From NCBI RefSeq assembly GCF_934371575.1, contig NZ_CAKRNY010000032.1, positions 1-41,795 of the forward strand: 41,795 nucleotides of DNA, given 5' to 3'. Under the pieces are notes generated by a model. That model was not told the origin of the DNA, did no database searches, and was given only the letters and a program-made list of their open reading frames with translations. The DNA comes from an uncultured Blautia sp. (GTDB lineage Bacteria; Bacillota; Clostridia; Lachnospirales; Lachnospiraceae). This document shows, piece by piece, positions 1 through 8,034 of the stretch; position 1 is the stretch's first letter; each line of letters opens with the position of its first letter. A program made the position numbers and the translations under genes.

Positions 1-180
1 TCTGCACCGGTTGACCTTTCCTTCATGGATTACACAACTGATCCTGCAACTGTTGTATATCAGGGCGAGACTGTTGAAGCAATCGAGGATGGACATTTTG
101 CAGAGTCCACATTCAGAAGTGCACCATACTTTACACTTCGTATTGATGGAATTACAGAGGATGCAGACGCTGTTGAATAA
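1..180 (+). CDS. C-terminal end of a probable ABC transporter substrate-binding protein (partial)
   Basis: Frame 1 is open from the first base to a TAA at 178-180 and gives 59 C-terminal residues, beginning SAPVDLSFMDYTTDPATVVY and ending ITEDADAVE. The 5' part lies outside the window. The fragment alone has no diagnostic motif. It is followed by a terminator-like hairpin and then by the ATPase and two permeases of a BMP-type (nucleoside/simple-sugar) ABC importer with no binding protein of its own, so the cognate extracytoplasmic binding protein is the natural reading. That is inference from gene order; it could be an unrelated secreted protein. Confidence 0.5.
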   Translation, partial: SAPVDLSFMDYTTDPATVVYQGETVEAIEDGHFAESTFRSAPYFTLRIDGITEDADAVE

Positions 181-212
181 ATAATCTGAGAAACCACGAA
201 TTACATGAATCC

Positions 213-245
213 AAAAGGGGAGCTCTAAAAAGCTTCCCTTTTATT
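213..245 (+). terminator. Terminator-like hairpin after the binding-protein gene
   Basis: Arms 213-224 and 231-242 pair over 12 bp with one G-U wobble around a 6-nt loop, ending in TTTTATT. It sits between the binding-protein gene and the transporter ATPase. It may end the first transcript or let through only part of it, giving more binding protein than ATPase and permease. No convincing promoter was found in 246-327. Confidence 0.65.
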
Positions 246-327
246 AGCTTTGTTCACAGCAGTAATAAGGCTGTGTCTAAATAGGATACAGCGCTTAAGA
301 AAATAAAGGGAAGGGAGGCACAACACT

Positions 328-1860
328 TTGGAATATGCCATTCAGTTAAAAAATGTTACTAAAACATTTGGAAAAGTTGTTGCCAACAAAAATGTAAACC
401 TTGATGTAAGAAAAGGTGAGATCCTCTCCCTCCTGGGAGAAAACGGAAGTGGAAAAACCACTTTGATGAACATGATCTCCGGCATTTACTTTCCGGATTC
501 CGGTGAGATTCTGGTAGATGGAAAGCGTGTGGAGATCCGTTCACCAAAAGATGCCTATGACCTTGGAATCGGTATGATTCACCAGCACTTTAAGCTGATC
601 GATGTCTTCAGTGCCACTGAGAATATTGCACTTGGTCTTGATAAAAAACAGAAATTTGATCTGAAAGAGGTTCGTAAAAAAGCACAGGCTATCTGTGACA
701 GGTACCACTTTGATCTGGATCTGGATCAGAAGGTTTACGAGATGAGCGTATCTCAGAAACAGACTCTGGAAATTGTAAAAGTTCTTTACAGAGGTGCAAA
801 CATTCTGATCCTGGATGAGCCAACAGCTGTACTGACACCTCAGGAAACAGCCCGTCTGTTTGAGGTTATCAGGAATATGAAGGCAGATAATAAATCAGTT
901 ATCATTATTACCCATAAGCTTCACGAGGTTCTGGAAATTTCCGACCGCGTTGCCATTCTGAGAAAAGGAGAGTACATAGGTACTGTAGATACCTGCGAGG
1001 CCACTGAAAATTCTCTTACAGAGATGATGGTAGGCAAGAAGGTGGAACTGAATATTGCACGTTCCGCACCTGTAAATCCGGTGAAACGACTTTCTGTTTC
1101 CCATCTGACCGTCTATAACCGGGAGGAGATTAAGGTACTGGATGATGTAAGCTTTGACGTTTATGGCGGTGAAATCCTGGGAATCGCCGGAATTTCCGGA
1201 AATGGACAGAAAGAGCTTCTGGAAGCCATTGCAGGACTTCAGATTACAGGCCAGGGCAGCAGTATTGAGTTTTACGAAAGAGGAAAAGAAAATCAGCCCC
1301 TTCAGTTGGTTGGAAAAACACCGAAAAAAATCCGTGATGCAGGTGTTCACCTTGCATTTGTGCCGGAAGACCGTCTGGGAATGGGACTTGTAGGTTCTAT
1401 GGGTATGACCGGAAATATGCTTCTGAAAAGCTATGGAAAAGGCGCATCCCCGCTTACCGATATGCGTACCCCTAAGAAAATGGCAGAGAAGGTTAAGGAA
1501 GAGCTTGAAGTTGTGACTCCAAGTCTGAATACTCCGGTATCACGTCTTTCCGGAGGAAATGTGCAGAAGGTTCTTGTTGGCCGTGAGATTGCAGAAGCAC
1601 CTACTGTACTGATGACTGCCTATGCAGTGCGTGGACTTGATATTAACACCTCCTATACAATCTATAACCTTCTGGATGAAGAGAAGAAAGAAGGCGTCGC
1701 CGTAGTCTATGTAGGTGAGGATCTGGACGTTCTCATTGATCTGTGCGACCGCATTCTGGTACTTTGCGGCGGTAAAGAGAATGGTATTCTGGATGCCAGA
1801 ACTACCACAAAAGAAGAAGTTGGACTTCTTATGACAAATCTTCGGAAGGAGGGAAAATAA
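328..1860 (+). CDS. BMP-type nucleoside/simple-sugar ABC transporter, double ATP-binding protein
   Basis: Cytoplasmic energising subunit of an importer for nucleosides or related compounds; 510 residues with two fused nucleotide-binding domains, as in the YufO/NupO and RbsA families. Domain 1 has Walker A GENGSGKT (37-44), Walker B ILILDEPT (about 159-166) and the H-loop HKLHE (196-200); its signature is the weak SVSQKQ (140-145). Domain 2 (about 255-500) has GISGNGQK (288-295) and a good LSGGNVQK signature (407-414), but its Walker B region reads VLMTAYAVRGLD, so the usual Q/E-P-T is replaced by Y-A-V. Domain 2 therefore probably binds but does not hydrolyse ATP. The start is TTG with GGGAGG 9 nt upstream. 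The gene abuts the permease gene at 1861. The substrate class is inferred from family and gene order. Confidence 0.9.
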   Translation: MEYAIQLKNVTKTFGKVVANKNVNLDVRKGEILSLLGENGSGKTTLMNMISGIYFPDSGEILVDGKRVEIRSPKDAYDLGIGMIHQHFKLIDVFSATENIALGLDKKQKFDLKEVRKKAQAICDRYHFDLDLDQKVYEMSVSQKQTLEIVKVLYRGANILILDEPTAVLTPQETARLFEVIRNMKADNKSVIIITHKLHEVLEISDRVAILRKGEYIGTVDTCEATENSLTEMMVGKKVELNIARSAPVNPVKRLSVSHLTVYNREEIKVLDDVSFDVYGGEILGIAGISGNGQKELLEAIAGLQITGQGSSIEFYERGKENQPLQLVGKTPKKIRDAGVHLAFVPEDRLGMGLVGSMGMTGNMLLKSYGKGASPLTDMRTPKKMAEKVKEELEVVTPSLNTPVSRLSGGNVQKVLVGREIAEAPTVLMTAYAVRGLDINTSYTIYNLLDEEKKEGVAVVYVGEDLDVLIDLCDRILVLCGGKENGILDARTTTKEEVGLLMTNLRKEGK

Positions 1861-2958
1861 ATGAGTGATACAAAAACAAAAGAACCCTTGCTCCGAATCA
1901 TTAAGCGTGACAGAAGCAGCTTCGGCTATAAAGTATGGGTTCGTGCGGCTGCCATTATTCTGGCGCTTGTAGTAGATGCGATTTTTATTTACAGTGTAAC
2001 AGGTCTGAATCCATTATCTGTATATGGTGTTATGTTTAACGGTACATTTATGACGAGCATCCGCTTTTCCTGGGCAATGCGAGATCTGGTAACTCTTCTC
2101 TGTATTGGTATTGCCCTTGCTCCTGCGTTTAAAATGCGCTTCTGGAACATTGGCGCAGAGGGCCAGGTGCTGATAGGCGGTCTTGCCACAGCCATGGTTA
2201 TGGTAAAATGTGGTGCCAGCCTTCCGACTCCGGTGCTTTTTCTGGTGATGTTCCTTACAAGTGTGATCGCCGGAGGTCTCTGGGGCTTTATTCCGGCAGT
2301 GTTCAAAGCATACTGGAATACAAATGAGACACTTTTTACCCTGATGATGAACTATGTGGCAACCAGCATTGTTGCATGCATGACAAATATCCTTCGAGGA
2401 AAGGCTTCCAGTCTTGGAAAGCTGAACATGTCTACACAGGTTGGATGGTTTCCGCAGTTTATGGGACAGAGATATAACATTAACATTCTCATTGTAATGA
2501 TTCTCATGTTTGTAATGTTCTTCTATCTGAAATATTCCAAACAGGGCTATGAGATTACTGTAGTAGGTGAGTCTGAGAACACAGCAAGATATGCCGGAAT
2601 TAATGTTAAATGGGTAACAATCCGTACCATGATCATCTCCGGAGCTATCTGCGGTCTGGTAGGTTTCCTGATCGTTGCCGGAAGAGACCAGACTATTTCC
2701 ACCACATCCGCAGGAGGAAATGGATTTACTGCCATCATTGTTGCATGGCTTGCAAAATTCAATACTTTTTACATGGCACTGATTTCCTTCCTGCTGATCT
2801 TTTTGTCAAAGGGAGCAGCTGAAATTGCTTCTGCATACAGCCTGAATGACTATGCGGCAAGTATTATTGAAGGCGTGATTCTGTTCTTTATCCTTGGAAG
2901 TGAATTCTTCATCAACTATAAGATGATCTTCCGTGGTTCCAAAAAGGAGGTGCACTAA
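1861..2958 (+). CDS. BMP-type ABC transporter permease 1
   Basis: Integral membrane subunit of the same importer, 365 residues with about eight to ten hydrophobic segments from residue 25 onward. It belongs to the BPD_transp_2 (YufP/NupP, RbsC-like) group. The cytoplasmic coupling loop characteristic of this group is visible as VVGESENTARYAGINVKW (about 236-253), followed by a glycine-rich membrane segment. The ATG lies directly after the ATPase stop codon, with AAGGAGG just upstream, so the genes are co-transcribed and probably translationally coupled. It would form a heterodimer with the product of 2959-3951. Confidence 0.9.
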   Translation: MSDTKTKEPLLRIIKRDRSSFGYKVWVRAAAIILALVVDAIFIYSVTGLNPLSVYGVMFNGTFMTSIRFSWAMRDLVTLLCIGIALAPAFKMRFWNIGAEGQVLIGGLATAMVMVKCGASLPTPVLFLVMFLTSVIAGGLWGFIPAVFKAYWNTNETLFTLMMNYVATSIVACMTNILRGKASSLGKLNMSTQVGWFPQFMGQRYNINILIVMILMFVMFFYLKYSKQGYEITVVGESENTARYAGINVKWVTIRTMIISGAICGLVGFLIVAGRDQTISTTSAGGNGFTAIIVAWLAKFNTFYMALISFLLIFLSKGAAEIASAYSLNDYAASIIEGVILFFILGSEFFINYKMIFRGSKKEVH

Positions 2959-3951
2959 ATGAGTAATCTGATTGCGTGGATCATCAGGGCAATTCCATTT
3001 GGAACAATCATCATGTTTGGTTCCATGGGTGAGATCACTACTGAGAAATCAGGAAACCTGAATCTTGGTGTTCCGGGAATTATGTATCTTGGCGGCTTTG
3101 CTGGTTTCGCCAGCTCCTATTTTTACGAGAAAAATTCAGCAGATCCAAAGGGCTGGATATGCGTGATCCTGGCGCTTGTGGCAGCAATTGCAGCTTCCAT
3201 GCTGGGCGGGCTGATTTTCAGCTTCCTTACCATTACCCTTCGTGCAAACCAGAATGTAACCGGTCTTGCACTTACCACATTTGGTATGGGTGTTGCCAAT
3301 TTCTTTGGTGTATTTATTTTAAATGGTGCAAGCTACACTGCAGCACCGCTGGCATACGCTTCTTTTTCAAAGAAGATTCCATTTTTGTCCAGTAAGCTGG
3401 GAATTGTAAGTAAAACTGTTTTTGCCTATGGTTTTCTGGTGTATGCGGCAATCATCATTGCTGTTGTGCTGCATTACGTGCTGAATAAAACAAGAGTAGG
3501 CCTGAATCTTCGGGCTGTAGGTGAAAATCCGGGAACTGCAGACGCAGCCGGAATCAATGTAACCAAATATAAATATCTGGCAACCTGTATTGGTGCCGGC
3601 CTTTCCGGAATCGGCGGATTATATTACGTTCTGGATTATAATCAGGGCATCTGGGCGACAACGGGACAGATAGAAGCTCTTGGCTGGCTGGCTGTTGCAC
3701 TGGTTATATTTACCACATGGAAACCTCTGAACTGTATCTGGGGTGCGTATCTTTTTGGTATGCTCTACTGGCTGTATCAGTTCCTTCCAAGTATTCTTGG
3801 AATTAAGGTTGCAAGTTATGTTACAGATTTGATCCAGATGGTTCCTTATGTAGTTACCATTATCGTTCTGGTTGTGGTAAGCTTCCGAAAGAAAAAAGAA
3901 AATCAGCCTCCGGAGAGTCTGGGACTTTCCTATTTCCGTGAGGAAAGATAA
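2959..3951 (+). CDS. BMP-type ABC transporter permease 2
   Basis: Second membrane subunit, 330 residues, YufQ/NupQ-like. The coupling-loop motif is AVGENPGTADAAGINVTKYK (about 190-209), then a glycine-rich segment (CIGAGLSGIGGLYYVL). The length is usual for the family. The start ATG directly follows the upstream stop, with AAAAGGAGGTG as ribosome binding site inside the end of the previous gene. It is the last gene of the operon and is followed by a strong terminator. Confidence 0.9.
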   Translation: MSNLIAWIIRAIPFGTIIMFGSMGEITTEKSGNLNLGVPGIMYLGGFAGFASSYFYEKNSADPKGWICVILALVAAIAASMLGGLIFSFLTITLRANQNVTGLALTTFGMGVANFFGVFILNGASYTAAPLAYASFSKKIPFLSSKLGIVSKTVFAYGFLVYAAIIIAVVLHYVLNKTRVGLNLRAVGENPGTADAAGINVTKYKYLATCIGAGLSGIGGLYYVLDYNQGIWATTGQIEALGWLAVALVIFTTWKPLNCIWGAYLFGMLYWLYQFLPSILGIKVASYVTDLIQMVPYVVTIIVLVVVSFRKKKENQPPESLGLSYFREER

Positions 3952-3957
3952 GTGATT

Positions 3958-3992
3958 AAAAAAATCTCCTGCATTTGTCAGGGGATTTTTTG
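3958..3992 (+). terminator. Rho-independent terminator of the BMP-type transporter operon
   Basis: Arms 3958-3971 and 3979-3991 pair almost perfectly (A-run, TCTCCTG with CAGGGGA, T-run), with a 7-nt loop and six terminal T residues. Confidence 0.85.
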
Positions 3993-4021
3993 TGAAAAAA
4001 CAGTGTACCGGGAAAAGAATA

Positions 4022-4050
4022 TTTACATATTATTGCGAAAATGTTATATT
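4022..4050 (+). promoter_or_regulatory. Sigma-A promoter for the trigger-factor-like lipoprotein gene
   Basis: TTTACA (4022-4027), 17-bp spacer, TATATT (4045-4050), between the terminator at 3958 and the start at 4091. This gives a leader of about 35 nt. Confidence 0.6.
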
Positions 4051-4090
4051 ATTTTTAACTTGCAAATGTGAATAGAAAGGATAACGTAAT

Positions 4091-5392
4091 ATGAAGAAAA
4101 GATATGTTCTTGCTGCTCTGGCAGCTATAACTGTACTTGCCGGCTGTGGAGATAATTCATCCAAACAGGATGCATCTGATAATGCTGCCACAGAAAGTAC
4201 TGAGGATATGACAGCAGCAGATCCGGATGCAGATGGAGAAGAGCTGGATCCTGAGTTCTCTCAGGATATTGAAGAGAATGAAATGATCGATGCAGACGAT
4301 GCGGAAGAAGAGACTGCACTGAAGCCAATCACACCATCTGAATATCTGATCCAGAATGCTTCAGATTATGTAACTCTCGGAGATTATGATGGGATAGAAG
4401 TAACGAAATATACCTATGAGATCACAGATGATATGGTTCAGGATGAAATCCAGGAGGAACTGGAAGATGCCAGTGAGGAAAAGTCCACAGATGCACCTTC
4501 AGAGGATGGAAATACAGTGTATATGAATCTTACAGCTACAGTGGAAGGCGGGGAGGCTTCTGATCCGGAAGAAACCTTTATCACCCTTGGTCAGGAAGAA
4601 TACGGAACCGAATTTGACGAGAAGCTGACTGGTGTTTCCACGGGAGATACTCTTGATTTTACCATCACATACGGAGATGATACCTGGCAGGAGGACTGGC
4701 AGGGAAAAACAGTGGATTTCTCAGTGGAGGTGACAGATGTTACCAATTCTGAAATTCCGGAGTATAATGATGACTATGTGAAAAATTATACAGGCTATGA
4801 TACAAAAGAAGAATATGAGGCCTCTGTGAAAAAATACCTGGAACAATCCTACGAGGAACAGAGTGCTTATGACGCATCAGAGGAGCTGCTTGGCGCATGC
4901 CTTCAGAATACACAGTTTACAGGAGAATATCCGGAAGAACTGTTTGATGCATGCAAGGAGGAAGCACTTTCCGGCTATTCCATGTTTGTGGGTGAGGACG
5001 GAGATGTAAACGAAGTGCTTGACATGTTCGGCGTTACGGAAAGCGACATTGAGGAAGAGGCAAAGAATCTTGTAAATCGCCGGCTTTTCATCAGCGCTTA
5101 TGTACTTGCAAATAATATCGAAGTAACAGAAGATGAATATGTGGATTATGTAAATGAATACGCTGATTACTATGGAGAAAGTGCAGCTGATTTTGAGGAA
5201 ATGTATACCCGTGAGACAATTGTAAATGCTCTTTATGAGAGCAAGGTAACAGACCAGCTTATGGAAAAGGCAAAAATAACAGAGACTGCATACACAGGAG
5301 ATGATGCGGAAGAGGATGCAATGTATGAAGACGGTGAAACACTGGATGATATGGAGCTTGTTGAAGAAGGAGAGGAAAATTCCGAAGAATAA
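4091..5392 (+). CDS. Lipoprotein with trigger-factor-like FKBP and C-terminal chaperone domains
   Basis: 433 residues. The N-terminus is a lipoprotein signal ending in the lipobox LAGC (Cys19), followed by a long acidic linker (about 20-100). Residues about 110-245 resemble the FKBP-like peptidyl-prolyl isomerase domain of trigger factor (GNTVYMNLTATV, ITLGQEEYGTEFDEKLTGVS, GDTLDFTITYGDD). Residues about 245-400 are helical and resemble its C-terminal chaperone arms. The ribosome-binding N-terminal domain is missing. I infer an extracytoplasmic, membrane-anchored folding factor, comparable in role to PrsA. It has its own promoter. Isomerase activity is not shown by the sequence. Confidence 0.8.
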   Translation: MKKRYVLAALAAITVLAGCGDNSSKQDASDNAATESTEDMTAADPDADGEELDPEFSQDIEENEMIDADDAEEETALKPITPSEYLIQNASDYVTLGDYDGIEVTKYTYEITDDMVQDEIQEELEDASEEKSTDAPSEDGNTVYMNLTATVEGGEASDPEETFITLGQEEYGTEFDEKLTGVSTGDTLDFTITYGDDTWQEDWQGKTVDFSVEVTDVTNSEIPEYNDDYVKNYTGYDTKEEYEASVKKYLEQSYEEQSAYDASEELLGACLQNTQFTGEYPEELFDACKEEALSGYSMFVGEDGDVNEVLDMFGVTESDIEEEAKNLVNRRLFISAYVLANNIEVTEDEYVDYVNEYADYYGESAADFEEMYTRETIVNALYESKVTDQLMEKAKITETAYTGDDAEEDAMYEDGETLDDMELVEEGEENSEE

Positions 5393-5585
5393 GAAGCTGG
5401 TACCAGCATACTGCAAATAACTGTTATTTTATAAAATTTAATCTTTTATTTTAGTGTTACCTATGGTATTATAGATAATACGCGACAATGGACGGACAGC
5501 ATTCTGAGTGGAAGACTTGGAAGGTTTGCCCGCCCATTTGTTATAAAAAACCAGAGCAAAATTGGTAATGTAAAGGAGGAATAAG

Positions 5586-7262
5586 ATGAAATTTTCAGAA
5601 ATGCCGTACAGCCGTGTGGATTTTCCAGCCGTGCTTGCGCAGGGGAAAGAAATCATCAGCCGTGCTTCCCAGGCGAAGAGTGGAGAGGAGCAGTTTGCAA
5701 TTCATCAGGAGTTTAACAGGCTGGTGGATCATGTAAGCACTCTTTACACAATCGCACATATCCGCAGAGATGGGAATGTGGCAGATGAGTTCTATGAAGC
5801 TGAGAATGCTTATTACGATGAAATGCTTCCACAGATGACTGCTATGGGAAATGAGTATCAGAAGGTGCTTTTTGCCACTCCATATCGTGCGTATATGGAA
5901 GAGAAGATCGGTCCGGTTGCATTTAAATCCATGGAACTGGAGATGAAGTGCTTTAACGACAGCCTGATTCCCCTTATGCAGGAAGAGAATACACTGTCTA
6001 CCCGTTACAGAAAGCTGATCGCTTCAGCGAAGATCATGTGGGAGGGCGAGGAACTGAATCTTTCCCTTATGAGCAAATATATGCGTTCATCAGATCGTGA
6101 TACCCGTAAGAGAGCATGGGCTGCTTATTCAGAATTCTTTGAGGAAAATAAGGATGAGCTTGATGAAATCTATGATCTGCTTGTGAAGAACCGTACTAAG
6201 CAGGCACAGATGCTCGGCTTCGAGAATTACATTGATATGGGATACTGCCGTATGAACCGTAACTCCTATACCAAAGAAGATATTCAGAAGCTTCGCGACC
6301 AGGTTAAGACTGTATTTGTACCTCTTGCGTCAAAGATGCATAAGAACCGTCAGGCTCGTCTTGGAGTAGAGCAGCTTCACTACTATGATAACAGTGTGTA
6401 CTTCCCACAGGGAGATCCGGCGCCTATCGGTACACCGGAAGAAATCCTTGAAAGCGGACGTAAGATGTACACAGAGATGTCTGAGGAGACAAGAGATTTC
6501 TTCAACATGATGATGGAGAACGAGCTTTTCGATGTATTCGGACGTAAAAATAAGGCTACAGGCGGTTATATGACTGAGCTTCCGGATTACGGTGTACCGT
6601 TTATTTTTGCAAACTTTAATGGTACAAGCGGTGATGTGGATGTTATTACACATGAGTGCGGCCATGCTTTCCAGAGCTATGTGGCAGGTAAGGACCCAAT
6701 TACAGATCATTACCGTTATCTGACTATGGAAACTGCGGAAATCCATTCCATGTCCATGGAGTTTTTTGCAGAACCATGGATAGAGCTTTTCTTTGGAGAA
6801 AGAGGAGACGATTACCGCAAGATGCATCTGGAGGACGCAATCGACTTTATTCCTTACGGAACTATGGTAGACGAATTCCAGCATATTGTATACGGCAATC
6901 CGGAGATGACACCGAAGGAACGCCGGGATGCATGGAATCAGCTTGAGAAGGAGTATCGTCCGTTCCTGGATGCAACAGGATGCAGATTTATGGAAGAAGG
7001 AAGATACTGGCAGAGACAGCATCATATTTATGAGTCTCCATTCTATTATATTGATTATGTTCTTGCACAGCTTTGTGCGTTCCAGTTCAAGGCGCGCATG
7101 GAGAAAGACCATGCCGGAACATGGGCTGATTACATGAAGTTATGTGAGCTTTCAGCAAGTGATTTCTATCCGTCCATGCTGAAACAGGTGGGACTTATCG
7201 TTCCATTTGAAGAGGGATGCATTCAGAAAATTGTTGATGAGCTGGATAAAAAACTGGATTAG
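5586..7262 (+). CDS. M3 family zinc oligoendopeptidase (PepF-like)
   Basis: Cytoplasmic metallopeptidase that cleaves short peptides; 558 residues, usual for the family. The zinc site is complete: HECGH at 356-360 (ligands His356 and His360, catalytic Glu357) and the third ligand Glu385 in TAEIHSMSMEF. The start ATG has AAAGGAGGA 7 nt upstream. It lies between a surface folding factor and, further down, an oligopeptide importer, which fits degradation of imported peptides. No good promoter was found in 5393-5585, although the stretch 5441-5480 is AT-rich with TATTAT at 5467. Confidence 0.92.
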   Translation: MKFSEMPYSRVDFPAVLAQGKEIISRASQAKSGEEQFAIHQEFNRLVDHVSTLYTIAHIRRDGNVADEFYEAENAYYDEMLPQMTAMGNEYQKVLFATPYRAYMEEKIGPVAFKSMELEMKCFNDSLIPLMQEENTLSTRYRKLIASAKIMWEGEELNLSLMSKYMRSSDRDTRKRAWAAYSEFFEENKDELDEIYDLLVKNRTKQAQMLGFENYIDMGYCRMNRNSYTKEDIQKLRDQVKTVFVPLASKMHKNRQARLGVEQLHYYDNSVYFPQGDPAPIGTPEEILESGRKMYTEMSEETRDFFNMMMENELFDVFGRKNKATGGYMTELPDYGVPFIFANFNGTSGDVDVITHECGHAFQSYVAGKDPITDHYRYLTMETAEIHSMSMEFFAEPWIELFFGERGDDYRKMHLEDAIDFIPYGTMVDEFQHIVYGNPEMTPKERRDAWNQLEKEYRPFLDATGCRFMEEGRYWQRQHHIYESPFYYIDYVLAQLCAFQFKARMEKDHAGTWADYMKLCELSASDFYPSMLKQVGLIVPFEEGCIQKIVDELDKKLD

Positions 7263-7310
7263 ATCTGTAGGTGTGTCAGCGCGCAGAAGCAGGAAAAGTG
7301 AGGCGGATAA

Positions 7311-7880
7311 GTGAAGAAATACGGGAATGATTACCGTCAGAATGGGAAACAATTTGAATATACCGGAAAGTGGTATGAGGGGAAGCTGTCAGCAGACCAG
7401 CTAAAGAAGCACAGCGTTCTCTATATGGGCTTTATGACAGCAGCACTTCTGATTTATGCAGCCAGTCTTATGCTGAATAATGCGGGAAACAGGATTTTAT
7501 GGATCCTGCTTCCCTATATTGTGATGATTTTTCCTATTTCCTATGGCATTATGGGAGGAGTATCCCTTGTCCGTTTTTGCCAAAGGAAGAACAGAGGAGA
7601 GAAATCCCAGGTGCTGATTCCAAAGGAACATGCAGATCATATGACGCGTGCCGAATATGAAAAGGGGATCAGAAGAACTGCAAGGTGCAGTGTGGCTGTT
7701 GCCGGATTATCACTTTTTGCCTGTCTTGCAAATCTCATTTTGATAGTCCGGGGAAACGGAAACCAGACCCTTGGAGCTGACATATTATTCGAGATAGCAG
7801 CAGTTACGATTTTAGTACTGGGAAGTGTTACTACTGCGCAAAGTTGGCAGATTAAAGCAAAATTTACAATTTTGGGGTAA
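7311..7880 (+). CDS. Small membrane protein of unknown function
   Basis: 189 residues starting at GTG with GTGAGGCGG about 6 nt upstream, 48 nt after the peptidase, so probably in the same transcript. A polar N-terminus (about 1-35) precedes four hydrophobic segments (about 38-57, 63-87, 126-146, 158-176). Between the two pairs lies a basic cytoplasmic-type loop (CQRKNRGEKSQVLIPKE). I recognise no family and no catalytic motif. Confidence 0.7.
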   Translation: MKKYGNDYRQNGKQFEYTGKWYEGKLSADQLKKHSVLYMGFMTAALLIYAASLMLNNAGNRILWILLPYIVMIFPISYGIMGGVSLVRFCQRKNRGEKSQVLIPKEHADHMTRAEYEKGIRRTARCSVAVAGLSLFACLANLILIVRGNGNQTLGADILFEIAAVTILVLGSVTTAQSWQIKAKFTILG

Positions 7881-7940
7881 AAAAATTTCATTTTTTAACA
7901 AAAATGGACAAAATTCCAGACATAATTTGCTAGTTAACTA

Positions 7941-7968
7941 TTGCACATGTAATAAAACATGGTAAAAT
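7941..7968 (+). promoter_or_regulatory. Extended -10 promoter of the oligopeptide importer operon
   Basis: TTGCAC (7941-7946), 16-bp spacer, and TGG immediately before TAAAAT (7963-7968), which makes an extended -10 element. Transcription would start near 7975, 60 nt before the binding-protein start. Confidence 0.6.
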
Positions 7969-8034
7969 AGAAAGGCATAAGGCAACATTTTTTGTTGTCA
8001 GTGTTGCCAAAACTTATAAAAAGGAGGATATGAT

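Noticed and set aside
5441..5480. Promoter for the M3 peptidase gene
   Set aside because: AT-rich with TATTAT, but no acceptable -35 at the right spacing.
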